Origin: Apostichopus japonicus
Lineage: Eukaryota > Echinodermata > Holothuroidea > Aspidochirotida > Stichopodidae
Direction: 5' to 3'
NCBI RefSeq assembly: GCF_037975245.1
Contig: NC_092574.1
Span: forward strand, 23,807,713 to 23,871,712
Length of the DNA stretch: 64,000 nucleotides
Shown: positions 11,522 to 23,800 of the stretch, piece by piece
Layout of the letters: each line of letters starts with the position of its first letter
How positions within the stretch are numbered: position 1 is the stretch's first letter
Notes under the pieces: model-generated
Database searches by the model: none
Told to the model about the DNA's origin: nothing
The model's input: the letters and a program-made list of their open reading frames with translations, nothing else
Position numbers and translations under genes: made by a program

Positions 11522-11998
11522 TCAGGAAGATGTTTCTAGTACTCCCGGTATTCGCTTTATTAAGTAACTCATTTCTCTCTGCATGAATGTCTCTCTAAAA
11601 GCTACTTGCCACACCTTAAATACAAATACGAAATGATTGATTACTATACTACTGTACGTACTTCCCCAGTAAAACAAATTAAAAGGTCTCTTCTTTCTCA
11701 AACTCCTCATCAGATAATAACTCCAACAATTCATAATGAACTTCTTCAATCGCATCAAATTGCCTTTCAGTGTCATTTGCAAATTACTAAGTTCTTTCAT
11801 ATATAGTATCAGGTATAACTTCCTCCTAAGTTGAAACAAGTTGATTTCAACGCAGTCAAAGTCCTCGTCAATTGTCAGTTGTGAATTTTCTTCACTTTTT
11901 TTTTTTAAATTTTCTGCTATCTTTTTTCTGCCATTTCGAAACAATTTAAGTTCTAATCCAGTTTTAATTTTTAGAAACAAACTCGCTTTGACAACCAT
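11522..11998 (-). pseudogene. Degraded ORF, possibly a BEL/Pao-type gag remnant
   Basis: A 158-codon open frame on the minus strand. Its first third (IAENLKKKSEENSQLTIDED) is plausible protein, but after about residue 60 another frame looks more protein-like, giving FDAIEEVHYELLELLSDEEF and then EKEETF. That acidic helical pattern recalls the DUF1759-type gag region of Pao/BEL LTR elements; this is a guess from pattern only. The sequence CGGTATTCGCTTTA occurs on both sides (11547 and 12037). No other domain, promoter or splice context was found. Confidence 0.25.
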
Positions 11999-12224
11999 GA
12001 CAGAAATAGAGACAAGAAGAGTATTCTCTTGCTCTCGGTATTCGCTTTAAAGCCCATTACAATTCCAACCTTTAACCCATGGCCGGACGAAACCCTCATC
12101 GCATGTGACCCCCTCCCCCTCTCCCCCCCCCCCCCGCCCAACGACCAACCATATCAGGCCTCAGTACAAGCCTGTATAGAACTCCTTCCAGATATACTCA
12201 AGGCGGAAAATGTCTATACAGCAA

Positions 12225-12272
12225 ATCCTACCACAGGAGCTGTTACTCTAAGTAGCAGCTCCCTGATCCTAC
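12225..12272. mobile_element. Miniature hairpin insertion (CAGGGAG family), copy 3
   Basis: A hairpin with arms AGGAGCTGTTACT and AGTAGCAGCTCCCT (within 12232-12265) is flanked by perfect 7-bp repeats ATCCTAC at 12225-12231 and 12266-12272. The arms closely resemble the outer hairpin at 10602-10671. Confidence 0.75.
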
Positions 12273-12771
12273 ACAACAAAACTGGTGAATACTGTCACTG
12301 TGCAAGGATCTCTGGCCTGGAGGCCCGCAAAGGGGTAACAAAAATTATTCACTTGTAAGATTATACTGTAATTTTATTATATTTAAGATTTTAAATAACT
12401 GCACCTGTCCAACCCCAGTCACCTCGTTGTTGCCAGGTGCATTTGCAAAGTATAAAAAGAAAATGTAAAAAAAATAAAAGCCAACATAATATCTTCACAA
12501 TACAAAATGCTATGAAGGATTTGGTTTTGCCGAACCCATGAGGAATCATAACATTTTTAGCATTTTTGCGAAGCAATCAACTTCTTCCACTAGAAGATAC
12601 TTTCAAAGGATGACTTGAGGGATGAAATTAAATTTTTCATATGTTGGAGAACATGAAAATAACACTGCTGTTAGTCCAGGTTGCATTCCTATATACCGTT
12701 TTGAATATTGAGAAATGAGCTCTTAAACATCTGAAGTTCATCAACTAAACGGCTGGACTACTTACTCTAAC

Positions 12772-12772
<1 letters not shown>

Positions 12773-12837
<65 letters not shown>
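12773..12837. repeat. (TAA)n microsatellite
   Basis: About 20 uninterrupted TAA units. On the minus strand this is the TTA-repeat tail directly following the LINE 3' end at 12838-13185, as is usual for LINEs with microsatellite tails. Confidence 0.95.
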
Positions 12838-12840
<3 letters not shown>

Positions 12841-13185
12841 TGGACATTTATAATGCACCAGTATCCGTCAAAAAAGACGCTCATGGCGCAGTGACAACAA
12901 ACAGTGCGACAGCAAAAAAAAATAAAAAAATAGTAAACATAGTACAAGGCAAAAATGCAAGCAAAAATGGGCAACAGTGAACATTTAATTAAACAGTTTT
13001 CATCAGATGAGTCTTGAGAAAGCGTGTAAAAGAAGCAAGAGATGGACTGTGTTTTAAGTGTTCTGGGAGGCTGTTCCACAGAGAAGGGGCAGCAGCAGCA
13101 AAAGCTCTTTTGCCCCATGATCGATTTGAGCGAATTTTTGTCTTCAATATAAGTTTCACTTTGTTTGACACCAGAATAGCCCTTT
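12838..13185 (-). mobile_element. LINE 3' terminus: end of ORF2 and 3' UTR
   Basis: The minus-strand ORF reads KTKIRSNRSWGKRAFAAAAP, then SLWNSLPEHLKHSPSLASFT, then RFLKTHL, the common C-terminus of L2/CR1/Jockey-like ORF2 proteins. The 3' UTR follows (GATACTGGTGCATTATAAATG) and runs into the TTA-repeat tail. It is 5' truncated. The ORF end is intact over about 60 codons, so this copy is among the younger ones here. Confidence 0.85.
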
Positions 13186-13219
13186 AAATTAAGTAAAGTT
13201 ACGGAAGGACACTAGCCTT

Positions 13220-13777
13220 TATGACATCACAGACCACCTACTGTGGTCCACGCCTGGATGACTTACGGGTGGGTACGAACCAGTTAAAAGAATTGTCTGG
13301 TAGCCATTAGAAGTTACCTTCAAACACGATAAACAATTTTCCAAAACATGTTTTCCAAGTATTGGAACGCTAATATTGCGTTTGACAGAAACGAATTGTT
13401 AATCGTTTAGGATGGATATTTCAAATATACTTTGAACAGTATAGCGAACGACGTCATCTGGGCAAGTACAGATTACGACAAAACCCACGCTGCATACAGT
13501 TCCTACTGTATAGTCACAACAAAAACCGTGTTTGCATACATATGTTTTTAATTTTTGGTGAAATTAGATATGTTTTTAAAAAATCGGTTAAGCCGTCATA
13601 TATGTAGTGCATCAGGTGATTTTGTGGTCTATATGTAGCACAAGATAAGTTTGAACAGCAGGTCTCTTCCTTGTTTACATTTTGCTCTTGGAGCTGGGCC
13701 AGCTTCCAGGTACCACTCTCAACTAGGCAAGTTAGCGAAGGCCTTATGTAGAACAATGCCTCAGCAATCAATGCCAG
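13220..13777 (+). repeat. Dispersed repeat R2, copy b (empty sites)
   Basis: Direct-orientation paralogue of 10006-10701, abutting LINE 3' fragments on both sides. It lacks both small insertions of copy a (AGCTTCC at 13701-13707, and GAACAATGCC near 13751). Confidence 0.8.
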
Positions 13778-13854
13778 GTGAGAGCGTTTAAAAGAAGCAA
13801 GAGATGGACTGGACTGGTGTTTTGAATGTTCTGGAAGGCTTATTCACAGAGAAG

Positions 13855-14249
13855 TAGTCTTGGCCAAGTTGTTTGTAATAATTTTTTTTTTCTCGCGTGC
13901 AAACTGTACATGCCTGAGAGCAGGGAGTAATTCCATAACAACTCCCTGCTGAGAGTATGTTTCTGCCTACCACGAATGTGCTTGCCAACTGTATTTTACA
14001 TGTGCGAAGATTTGTCCGATACAAACGTCATTGACATTTCTCTAAAGAGGGGGCGTGAACTTATATGCAAACCACCTAGTATCAATCTAAAGCGTTGCCG
14101 CGGGCGTTCTCTTGGCAGTACAGAAGATACGGGGGAATAACTTTGTGAAAAAAAGAAAGGTACACTAGGATGTACCATAGAGCATGGAGCTATAAACAGT
14201 TTATATAACTCCACGGCTGCACATACTAGGGTCTTTATACAAGACTATA
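13855..14249. mobile_element. Mutator-like MITE inserted in the LINE fragment
   Basis: A segment of about 395 bp flanked by a perfect 9-bp duplication ACAGAGAAG. It starts TAGTCTTG and ends CAAGACTA plus TA, giving an 8-bp terminal inverted repeat. A 9-bp duplication is the usual target size of Mutator-like elements. No transposase ORF, so it is non-autonomous. It contains the hairpin insertion at 13914-13955 and the 29-bp hairpin at 14185-14213. Confidence 0.6.
13914..13955. mobile_element. Miniature hairpin insertion (CAGGGAG family), copy 4
   Basis: The clearest member: a 28-bp element at 13921-13948 with ends CAGGGAGT and ACTCCCTG, flanked by perfect 7-bp repeats CTGAGAG at 13914-13920 and 13949-13955. 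Confidence 0.8.
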
Positions 14250-14310
14250 ACAGAGAAGGGGCATCAGCAGCAACAGCTCTATTGCCCCATGACCGATTTG
14301 AACAATTTTC

Positions 14311-15712
14311 ACACAGAAGTCATTTCTTGTGTGATCTCATGAAACTGCCATTTGCGTGATATGTTTGCAGAAGTTCTGACAAGTAGAAATGGGGAAGTTC
14401 TAACGAAATAGCGATATGTGAAAAACAATATTTTAAAAATAATTCTGTCTTTGATCGGGAGCCAGTGTAATTCTCTCAGGATATGAATGCATAAACCATT
14501 AGGTCAGTTCTTCATGAACGCCAAATAACTCGAACCACCTATCCTCTATATGCCTATACATTAATTGGATAGTCGTATGATGGTCATGTGATCATTACGG
14601 TTTTGCATATATCGTCGTTGCCATGGTGTTTATGATGATCTGACATTAACCCAATAGTTCGACTTCGCACTGTCAGGCAGTTTACTCTGTATCCATACAA
14701 TACCATACAGTATGATAGTTTGTGTATTTTCCTGTACCTAAAGCTGCTGATTTAGGTCTCTGGATTTTGTAGTTAGTACACAAGAACTATATTGCGACTA
14801 CCGTTGCATAACGCATTTGTGCTGTTTTGTCCGAATTAATTGCAAAATCTACACGTTATGCACATTAATGATAATTTTGTCGTGATGTCTAGAAGTTCAT
14901 CAAGTCTAAATTCCCGTCCCTTTAGCGTACATGAATAACACCGATCACATGCTCTGTACACTAAAAATAGGGGATATTTGGCAACTTATTGTTATTTTAT
15001 CCGGTAGGAAGCTTCAAACTAAACTAGAATAATCCCCGGGTAAAATACTCAGAGGGAGATTATATACACTGTCACATCGGCTTAGAAAATGTGATCAAGT
15101 GTCAACAGTTTTATACACAGTATACCTTTAACCAGATCATGCATAGTTGGCATATCTATATCCCTTTCCAATGGACCCGTGATATTTCGCTGGACGTAAC
15201 ATAGTCATGGTCATACGGTTATATATGTCTCGATATAAGGGGACTGATGCTGAGAAAGTGCATAAAGTTGTTTGGTTCAAGTGCCCAAGCTAATATCCAG
15301 TGCCTGACTTTCGTTAACATAAAAAAAGGTACCATATTATATTACATTCAAGGGCTCAGAACGTCAAATTCAGAGTGAATAAAAGCGAACTTTTCAAGGT
15401 GAAGGCAGACTTTCAATATTTTCACTGATTCCTTTAATAACTTATTCTTTATTCGGTCTGTATAGCACCCACCTGATCCTCCCCTCCCCCTCCCCACTTT
15501 CCATCGTCCTCGTCGATCCTGATTGTAGAATGTGCAATGGAAATCGCCGGCCCTCCTGAACAAACACACACACAACAGAACGAATTTCCATTTGCATTAC
15601 AAAAGATGAATTGGATAGTCAAATATGAAAATATTAAAATCGATAGGGAAAATTTAAAAGCGGTAACAACCTTTAAAATAAATTAATGTTAACAGAAAAT
15701 GTAGGCTTGATA

Positions 15713-15715
<3 letters not shown>
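14311..15715. other. Gene-free stretch
   Basis: No supported coding, RNA or mobile feature. Open frames are short and composition-driven. Confidence 0.5.

Positions 15716-15808
<93 letters not shown>
15716..15808. repeat. (AT)n microsatellite
   Basis: About 90 bp of uninterrupted AT dinucleotides, followed at about 15840-15865 by a decayed continuation (GATATATAGATATAT). Confidence 0.97.
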
Positions 15809-15811
<3 letters not shown>

Positions 15812-15865
15812 AGAAATAGAGTAGAAAGGGGCAAGAGAGAGATATATAGATATATATATATATAT

Positions 15866-17028
15866 TTAGATTGAGAAAATGAGAAAACTATCGATTTAAC
15901 ATACCCTGTCTGGGCAGCTACGTCTTGCAGCCCAAATATAGTGCGACGGTCAACCGGATTGTAACCGGGCTGTTACACGATCACCGTTCACAATCGACTG
16001 GTCTCCGATGCCTTAATCAGGATTCCGTTAGTCAGGAAGATGAAATCACCAAAAAACGCTAGATCGCCAGATTCTGATAGTATATATTATTGTAAAACAC
16101 CTGATAAATATTGGTCGTTATTTCCCTTATTTTATATCTCCTGTTCATTCAATGTACGGAGCTCAATATCATAACTGGAATCCAGATACTTAATATATGA
16201 AAATGGAACCGTATACGATTGCTATTTAAAGACTGATGACACGGAGCGCGCGAGCAAACCTGAAATCGATTTGATTTCGTGGTTAACAACTGGTAAAGCA
16301 TAAATGGATGCAAAAGGTCAAACGTTCACGATATATGACATCTTCTATATGATCACGAGTTACGTATAACGGAATGATATCGAAGCTCACAAATATTAAT
16401 AATGCTGGTTATCGCAATGTGTTATAACCACAACTGGTACATCGTTTACGTGTTGGCTGTGGTATAAGGGAAATATCGTTCTGATGTATACGCAAAGTCA
16501 ATATGTCTCTTGTGTACCTAACTGATACATATCAAATATCAGAAATAAAAAAAAAATAAACAAAATGGTGGTCCTATTGCTTATCGACATGGCTGAGAGA
16601 AGCTGGGTCTTGATCGATGTGAGGGTTTAATTTATTTTCTTAAACTAGCTTGTACTAAACTAGCATGTATTAACTAAATTGTGCCTTTCTTGGAACGATA
16701 AAGTGACACATATTCATTTTTATTGAGATGAGGCAATTTGTTCAATAACCTGTGACGTCACATGTGAAATATACATTGCTTCTTGGTATATATGAAGTGA
16801 ATTTTTGATTTCGAGAGAGTGACGTACCGGTATGATGATGATCTTACCAGGGAGTTCTTATCCGGGGGAGGATCCCATATACCCCTACCCCTTCATGGCC
16901 ACACTCGTCATTCGAACATTTTCATGTTCGCCTGCATGCAGCGTGTCTAATATTCATACCCCTATATAGCCTATATACCAAAATCAGTTGGAATGAGTGA
17001 CGATGAAATAATAATGATGATAATATAT
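15866..17028. other. Gene-free stretch with a lone CAGGGAG half-hairpin
   Basis: No gene seen. CAGGGAGTTCTTATCC at 16848-16863 resembles one arm of the miniature hairpin family, but no CTCCCTG partner or flanking duplication is visible. Confidence 0.45.
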
Positions 17029-17236
17029 AAAGGTTGAAAGAAAGGTTGAAAGAAAGGTTGAAAGAAAGGTTGAAAGTAAGGTTGAAAGAAAGGTTGAAAG
17101 AAAGGTTGAAAGAAAGGTTGAAAGAAAGGTTGAAAGAAAGGTTGAAAGTAAGGTTGAAAGAAAGGTTGAAAGAAAGGTTGAAAGAAAGGTTGAAAGAAAG
17201 GTTGAAAGAAAGGTTGAAAGGTTGAAAAGGTGAAGA
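17029..17236. repeat. 12-bp minisatellite, unit GGTTGAAAGAAA
   Basis: About 16 units of a 12-bp repeat, some with GTAA in place of GAAA. Because 12 is a multiple of 3, all frames stay open and give artificial proteins (KERL on the plus strand, FFQP on the minus strand). A GAAA tract follows. Not a gene. Confidence 0.95.
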
Positions 17237-17278
17237 AAGAAAGAAAGAAAGTCAATTTCCTCCATCTATATAGGCTAT

Positions 17279-17304
17279 AACGTATACAGTATACTGTATA
17301 CGTT
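17279..17304. repeat. Perfect 26-bp palindrome
   Basis: The left half AACGTATACAGTA is followed without spacer by its exact reverse complement. It could extrude as a cruciform or be a dyad site. It lies just after the minisatellite. Confidence 0.8.
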
Positions 17305-17886
17305 TTTCGACAGTCTTCCCCCTCCCGTCGCGACCTCACTGCGATGGTCCTCTTCCCCTACTCGTGCAATTATGCCCCGTCTCGCGCCCGTTTAGTGTCC
17401 ATTAATTAATGACTGGAGCGATTCAACTTCGCCCAGTTATAGTCACGAATTGGAAGCAGATCAAGGCGGTTCATTTATAGATAAACGGTTAGAAGAGATC
17501 AATATCTGGATGTTGTGTTTGTTGGAAGGTTTATAAATACGCATTTGCTTAAAGAATAATTTTATTACCCCAAATATATCCGTACTTTAAACACTTATAT
17601 CTCTAACAGATTACAGTTGATCAACACAGTGGTTTACTTATTATTATATATAGTCTTAAAACATCAAGTGCACGATGCACGCAATAAAACTTTACTAACT
17701 GCAAGCGATGTACCGGCCGGAACCAGATTTTTACGTATATAATTCGACTGGATTTATCCGGCTACACCGGAGTTTTATCCGAGACAAAATGAAATCAGTA
17801 AAAACAAAAGAGACTTCAAATGTGGAAAACTTCTCTTTCTACATAGGCTATGATCAAAATGAAGTAAAAAGTAAGATAAGATTTCA

Positions 17887-17929
17887 TTTCATTCAGGGTG
17901 AGTTCCAACTCCCGGCTCCCTGATTCATT
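17887..17929. mobile_element. Miniature hairpin insertion (CAGGGAG family), copy 5
   Basis: A 29-bp element at 17894-17922 starting CAGGGTGAGTT and ending GGCTCCCTG, with imperfect pairing. It is flanked by TTTCATT (17887-17893) and ATTCATT (17923-17929), a 7-bp duplication with one mismatch. Confidence 0.65.
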
Positions 17930-18204
17930 GTATTCAGGTTAAAGCTTTTAGAAGAAGATTTGTAACGATTTTAATTCGTTAGGTTTTCGTTATTCTTTTA
18001 TTTTGTATGGACATCACCTTCCTTCGTTCTTTTTTATCTATTTATTATTCATTTCCTTTTACTTGGGTTAATCATTATTATTATTTTGTTTGTACATTCG
18101 TACTTTCTGTGAACAAAGGAACGAACGCCGTCCAATTCTTACTTCATGCAGACCGCCGTGCATGCGAGAGAGAAGTATAGTGTTAAAGAAATATAAAAAT
18201 GATG

Positions 18205-19247
18205 CAGGGGCGGACTGGGTCCTAAAACCGGCCCGGGCATTTTTCACCTAGACCGGCCCATTATTCATTGATATGTTACTTACATAGTGTTCGCCGTCCT
18301 GGGAGAGGGGTCTAAGGGGAGGGGTGTACACCCTCCCCATTGAGATATTTTTGAAGTTAAGGAATGCCTAGATTCAAAATGATGCTATATTTCTCAATTT
18401 GTTAGGTTACAATAATCCTTTAAAAAAGACCCAAAATTAATTTTCCAGAAGCAACACTTGATTAAACTGAGAAACGTTAAAAAATATACAAAAATATATG
18501 TTTTAGACTGGATTTTGTTTAGTTTTTCAAGCATTTTGTGACAGCTCTCTTGAGAAAAAAGAAAAAAAAACTAAATAAAATAAAATCCACTAAAACATAT
18601 ACGGTATGTTCAATAACACGAGCACATGTCATGTCTAGAGTAGGAGCCTACGCAGTTCGCTGCTTCTGGCAGCCACACCATGAATGCTATTTTTAGTGTC
18701 AAGTTTATGACCAAGATCCTTTTTTCCACTGACATCAACATGAACGCCTCAAGATGTTCTTGTGTCATTGTACAAACACCCTACTGTATGTAGGTCATAT
18801 TTTATTCATACATAATCTCTCAGGACTTAGCTACTGAGTGATATCCAAATAATCTACTAAGATTTTACCTTCTATTACTTCGTTTTCTTGAGGACAAGGT
18901 GCAGATTAATAAAATCTGTATTCTCTGTCAATGCTATGTATATGTCAGAATGCATTGGTCACCGTATACTTGTATATCTTGTCGTAAAAATATTAGCACG
19001 GACGGGTTGCCATGCAATTGCACGTTCTTTTGTTACGAACTAACAGACTAACTAACATGGTGATTTCATGAGCTGATTCCCACAGTTAAAACATATTTTA
19101 CACAGCCCGTCTGTATTCTATGAACTACTGTGAAAATGGGCTGTAATTTTTACCAGGCTTCCCAGCCCAACGGCCCACCGGCCCACCGGGCCACCAGCCT
19201 ATACCGGGCATTGCCCAAATGGGGGGGGGGGGGCCAGTCCGCCACTG
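18205..19247. mobile_element. Non-autonomous hAT-like DNA element
   Basis: About 1.04 kb bounded by terminal inverted repeats CAGGGGCGGACTGG (left) and CCAGTCCGCCACTG (right); CAGNGGCG starts are typical of hAT elements. Flanking octamers AAATGATG and ACATAGTG agree at 5 of 8 positions, so any 8-bp duplication has decayed. No transposase was found. An internal GGGGAGGGGTGT block is shared with the element at 34269-34618. A run of 13 G (19221-19233) lies near the right end. Confidence 0.7.
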
Positions 19248-19259
19248 ACATAGTGCCTT

Positions 19260-20560
19260 AAACATCTCAACTCTATCCCATGTCCTTTTCCATACATCCC
19301 ATGCCTACTGCTTATAACACACATGTCTCATCATTCATATCATAGACTTATTATTATAGACCGAGTACCAGTGTCATTTTTAGAATGATAGCCCTTCGTG
19401 TACATAGTACGAGTACTTTTTCACCCCGGAGTACTTTTCGGTTATTAAATATGCAAGGACCATATTATTATCTAAGAGCTCCCCGATTACCATTGTAAGA
19501 AAATGATAGGAACAGCTGAAGCGGCGACGACCAAAGGTGACATTAGCAAGCAACTTCCTGACGTATACATAGAGGTTCAAGTAATACTGCAATCATAATG
19601 CTATTCGTCCGGTATGTTATATTCAGTTAACATAGGCTACATCACTCGTACTTTTGGCATCTCCATATAGGTATGTTATAATAACTAATCTCAGATATGC
19701 TACATATATGGGATAAAGATGTATCAGTATAGTACTAAAAGGATTGACAACTTATGCGGCTTCCTGCTGTATCGTTCGATTTTCATAACAATTTTTTTCT
19801 GTTAGTACTCGTAAAATCATCATGAGCGAGTACCAAGTACTTCAAATGGAGAACAAGTTCTTTAGCATCCGAATAACTTATATCAAGTACGAGTATGGAG
19901 TACTTGCAAAATATTACTCGGGTTATTCGATTATCGAGTTGGATTTTCGAGTAGTCATTTGTTTACTGCCGAACATCAGCTATCAAGCAAAATGTTCATT
20001 TCTGGAATAAATATTAACAGTTAAATAGAGATACAGTGTGGACTGATAACATCACTGATTAATTTTGTGAGATAGTTATGCCGGCCTTGTAATGTAAAAG
20101 GCACAAAATAGGAACATCACATGGTCATAACCCATCTTCCTTCCTCATCCTCTCCAATCCCACTCCTGAAGGCTCCGAATGCTTAGTCATTGGATACTAG
20201 ACATGTTGACCAACGAGTTCAAAGATAGGTTTATCTGAGCAGGGGCAGTTGGTCAAATTTTCACTTCTCTAACTAGCATAATTTGAATTGATTACTAGCA
20301 TATTACAACTGTATTACAATAGTCAGCCTTTTATAAATGTCACGTGATTATCAGCTGATGTTTTCAAAAGGCCTTCTGAAGAATACGTGATAATTTTGAG
20401 GTTAGGGCCTTTCATGTTTAGGATAAATTAATCTAAAAATCTAAAAATGTTAAATTAATCCGCTATTGAACGGAATTATGGTATTTGAGAATGATTATCA
20501 AGGCGAAAATTATGCATCATTATAATTATTATCTTTCTCTGTAATAAATCTTCTGAAGCA
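19260..20560. other. Upstream region of PGRMC
   Basis: AT-rich, with short ORFs lacking homology. No TATA box or other core promoter element could be assigned with confidence before the PGRMC start at 20610, so the transcription start is unknown. Confidence 0.4.
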
Positions 20561-20609
20561 ATAATTTCCTGGCAACGTAATCTAACACACATCACACTTA
20601 TCTGACAAA

Positions 20610-20880
20610 ATGGCGGTCACGGAGCTCATGCAAGAACTCTTCTTCAATCCGATCAATGTTGCCTTACTATCTGTTTGCGTCTTTCTTCTTTACAAAATAT
20701 TTGCTGGAGGAAGGAAACAGCCAGAACCCCAACGGCCACCCGAACTTCCCCGAATGAAAAGAAGGGATTTCACGCTGCAAGATCTTAAAAAGTACAACGG
20801 GGTTGACGACGAACGTATTCTCATTGCTGTCAATGGACAGGTGTTTGATGTGACAAGAGGGAAAAAATTCTATGGACCTG
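20610..20880 (+). CDS. PGRMC: PGRMC exon 1
   Basis: Codes for residues 1-90 and the first base of codon 91. Holds the membrane anchor and the first strand/helix of the b5-like domain, ending in FYGP. Donor CCTG|GTAAGC. Confidence 0.95.
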
Positions 20881-23800
20881 GTAAGCTTTAGCGTTAAACC
20901 AGGGAGCTCCAAGCTAGCACTAACAGCTGCCGAAGGACCGTCCTTCAAGTGATTTATACATTTAAGTTTTTTGGCCCTGCGTAATTTTTTAATTTTTGTA
21001 TCAGCAAAATATGGAAATTCCGCTGTGGTAGCGCAGGTGCCAACGTATGATGTAGCCAAAGACAGATCAGGTTAAGCCACAGTGTTGTGGATAATGTCAG
21101 GAAATCTGGACGGTAAGAAACTGTTCAGCCATAAGTATAGCTTCCACCTTAAGATAACCTGCTCTCCTAACTTGTTCATAAGCAACATCTTTCTGTACCA
21201 TCATAATTCATATTTGTGGCAGACACACTGTTTTGAAAAGTGCATGCAGGCTAGGTACAAAGTTAACAAACCTCTGTATTCAACGTTGGACGGGAGACCT
21301 TGGACCGAGATCAGAATTTGGACAACAAAATTGACATAAATTGGGCACTTTTAAGCAAAGTCCAACACTAACTTATCACAATTACTATACTGTAAGGGGA
21401 TGTTTCTTAGAATGACATCTCTGAGATATTTAAGTAATCATGAGGTCTTTATACTTTTTCATTTCTTGACACTGGACAACCTACAAGAATGTTGTTAAGC
21501 TATTAAAGAAAACTTAGTCTTCATATCTCATTATTCCTGATGGATGTAATGCAGAAAACATCCAAATTTTGTATTTATGAAAAGATGTTACCAGAAACAG
21601 TCGACCAGTTATACCATTTGAAGTAATGTACATAACTGCCATACCAGCATTACTAATCAGCCGGATGTATACATAGCTATGCTTATTATACAAGTGTTCT
21701 CACTGGCCAATTAGTAAAGCAGACATACATGGTGGTTGAATACATTGGTAAACTGGACTCTAAACATCGCCAGTGACGTACTATATTTAAATTGCAAAGT
21801 TACCTGTTATCTTCTCGCCAGTGGCGTCATCAGAATTTCCATTGAAGTGGAGGGGAGGGTGCTGGGGGAACCAATAAATTTGGTTTGAAATTTCTTATCC
21901 TCTCATAGTGACTTTTAAAGCACAAAAACACATGTCAGAAAACAGAATTTAATTTCTGTGGAAAATATTCCAAGCCGGGAAGCTGTGGTGCTTTCAGACA
22001 CTTCTCTTGTAGCCATTTTAAAGTAAAACACTTGTACATTTCAGAGAGGATTATTTAATTGAAATGTACTTCAATACCCATCAGGGTCCAGCTGGGGATG
22101 AAGCCCCGGAAGGTCTATTGTTCGCCCAATGTTACCCAAGTCTGGGAAATATGGATGTAAGGGAGAGTATTTCAATATTTTTTACAGTAATCTACTGGGG
22201 TAAACATGATGATTGGGGTACAAATACCACCATACCATGCCCCTACCCCCTTGCACCACAACTTACATAAAGACATGTGCCATACTGGATTGCCTATGGC
22301 CTGCAATAGGAATACTCCAGCAAAAACTTACCTTAGAGGGGTCTAACTAAGGCTAGGCTAAGTTTGTCTTGCTAATTAAGCAACAATTTGATCCTTAATT
22401 CCATAGGTCAACCACAAACAAACCAGACTATAATAACACCGACTGAAATTAGGATCAAACTGTGGCAAGAGGATATCAAAACGACTGTACAGTTACATTT
22501 TTAGACAGTTTCAAGTGTGAACCACAGGCGCCCCTAAGGTACACTTTGCCATACAGGCAAGGAGACAATCTTCCACACCTTATATTTAGGCTAGGTTATG
22601 GCTGCAATAGAACTCTCTGAGACTGAACAGTGTATGCACGACTTAAATATGATACTGTAAGGTTCAATTCTTGCCAAACCAGCAGAGACCTCGAGAAGAC
22701 CATGTCAGATTTATGTTTAATATTACTGTTATGAAGTGTAGCTAGATGTCTCAACGGTTGACCTATGATAAGATTGAACTAATTAATGTTTAGTTTAGAT
22801 ATTTAGATCTGGCAAAATTATAGTGAAGCATATTAAAAAAAACTGAATATTTTACTGATATTTTTGAAAGAGTGATCTGAAATCTTTTCTGGGTTTATTT
22901 TGTCTCTTTTCTCTTCTTCTTTACTTATTTGCTAGTGCAATTGTCCAACTGCAAATTATAAGCCCTGTTGATTCCATCTAGCTACTGTATAGGTCCATAG
23001 GAGTGCAGTGACCTAAGTCTAGTACTGCCACTGGTGCAGTAAGTGTTCTGACAGGAGTCCAAAGTCTTTCATTCTTAACTGTTTTAAGTTGGCCATCCTC
23101 ATACTGTATCATGAGCTACATATTAAGTGCCTGTTATGAATGTCATCGCATTGTTGTAAGTTTAATAGTAGACTGTACAAGGCATGGCGTCATGGCATAC
23201 CAACCTACTTGAACCTAGTAGACATTACTGTAGCAATATCACAGAGCTCTTACTGTACATCAAGGTGTACTGTATGCCTGGGCCTATTGTACAGTAGAAT
23301 GAGTTGATTCAGAATTTCTGATCATGCGAAAAGAATGTTAGTTGTAAAAGCTTGCTGAACTGATGGAATCATGGAACTTGATAACGATAATAGAAATCTT
23401 TGTGTAAAATACAATGTGTGTGTTTGATCTTGAAACTGGTAATTGTTTGATTTATTTGAAGATTATATACGGATGGTTGATTAATGAGTATTACCCACAG
23501 AAATTTACAGATACAAGGCACTTCGCACCTGGTGACAACAATATGCTTTGCAGCGATTTGAAGGTCACTCGCACCATGTTGGTACACCCAAAACAATGAC
23601 AAATGCATAGGGTGAGGTGTCTTATACAGTTGTTCTTTTTGAAGAATAAAAAAACATCCTAGCTTTTTCTCAAATGTTGTACAAACTTATGTTAGGGCTT
23701 ATATTGGGTAAGGGACTAACGCACAGAGCCCAGCTGTCTATACATTGTTTACCATGCTAAGTTTGAGTTGGAGGGGCACCAACAATTTATGGAGGGGCAC

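Larger units (their letters stand above)
13783..14310 (-). mobile_element. LINE 3' fragment split by an insertion
   Basis: 13783-13854 matches 13013-13085 and 14250-14310 matches 13077-13145 of the LINE 3' end, so the two parts were once adjacent. The sequence ACAGAGAAG occurs at the break on both sides (13846-13854 and 14250-14258). Confidence 0.7.

Noticed and set aside
16971-17339. Overlapping open frames on both strands (KERL and FFQP repeats)
   Set aside because: They come from a 12-bp minisatellite, which keeps all frames open. No start context, splice site or homology.
20900-20932. CAGGGAG hairpin in PGRMC intron 1
   Set aside because: Only the left arm (CAGGGAGCTCC) is present. No CTCCCTG partner and no repeated flank.
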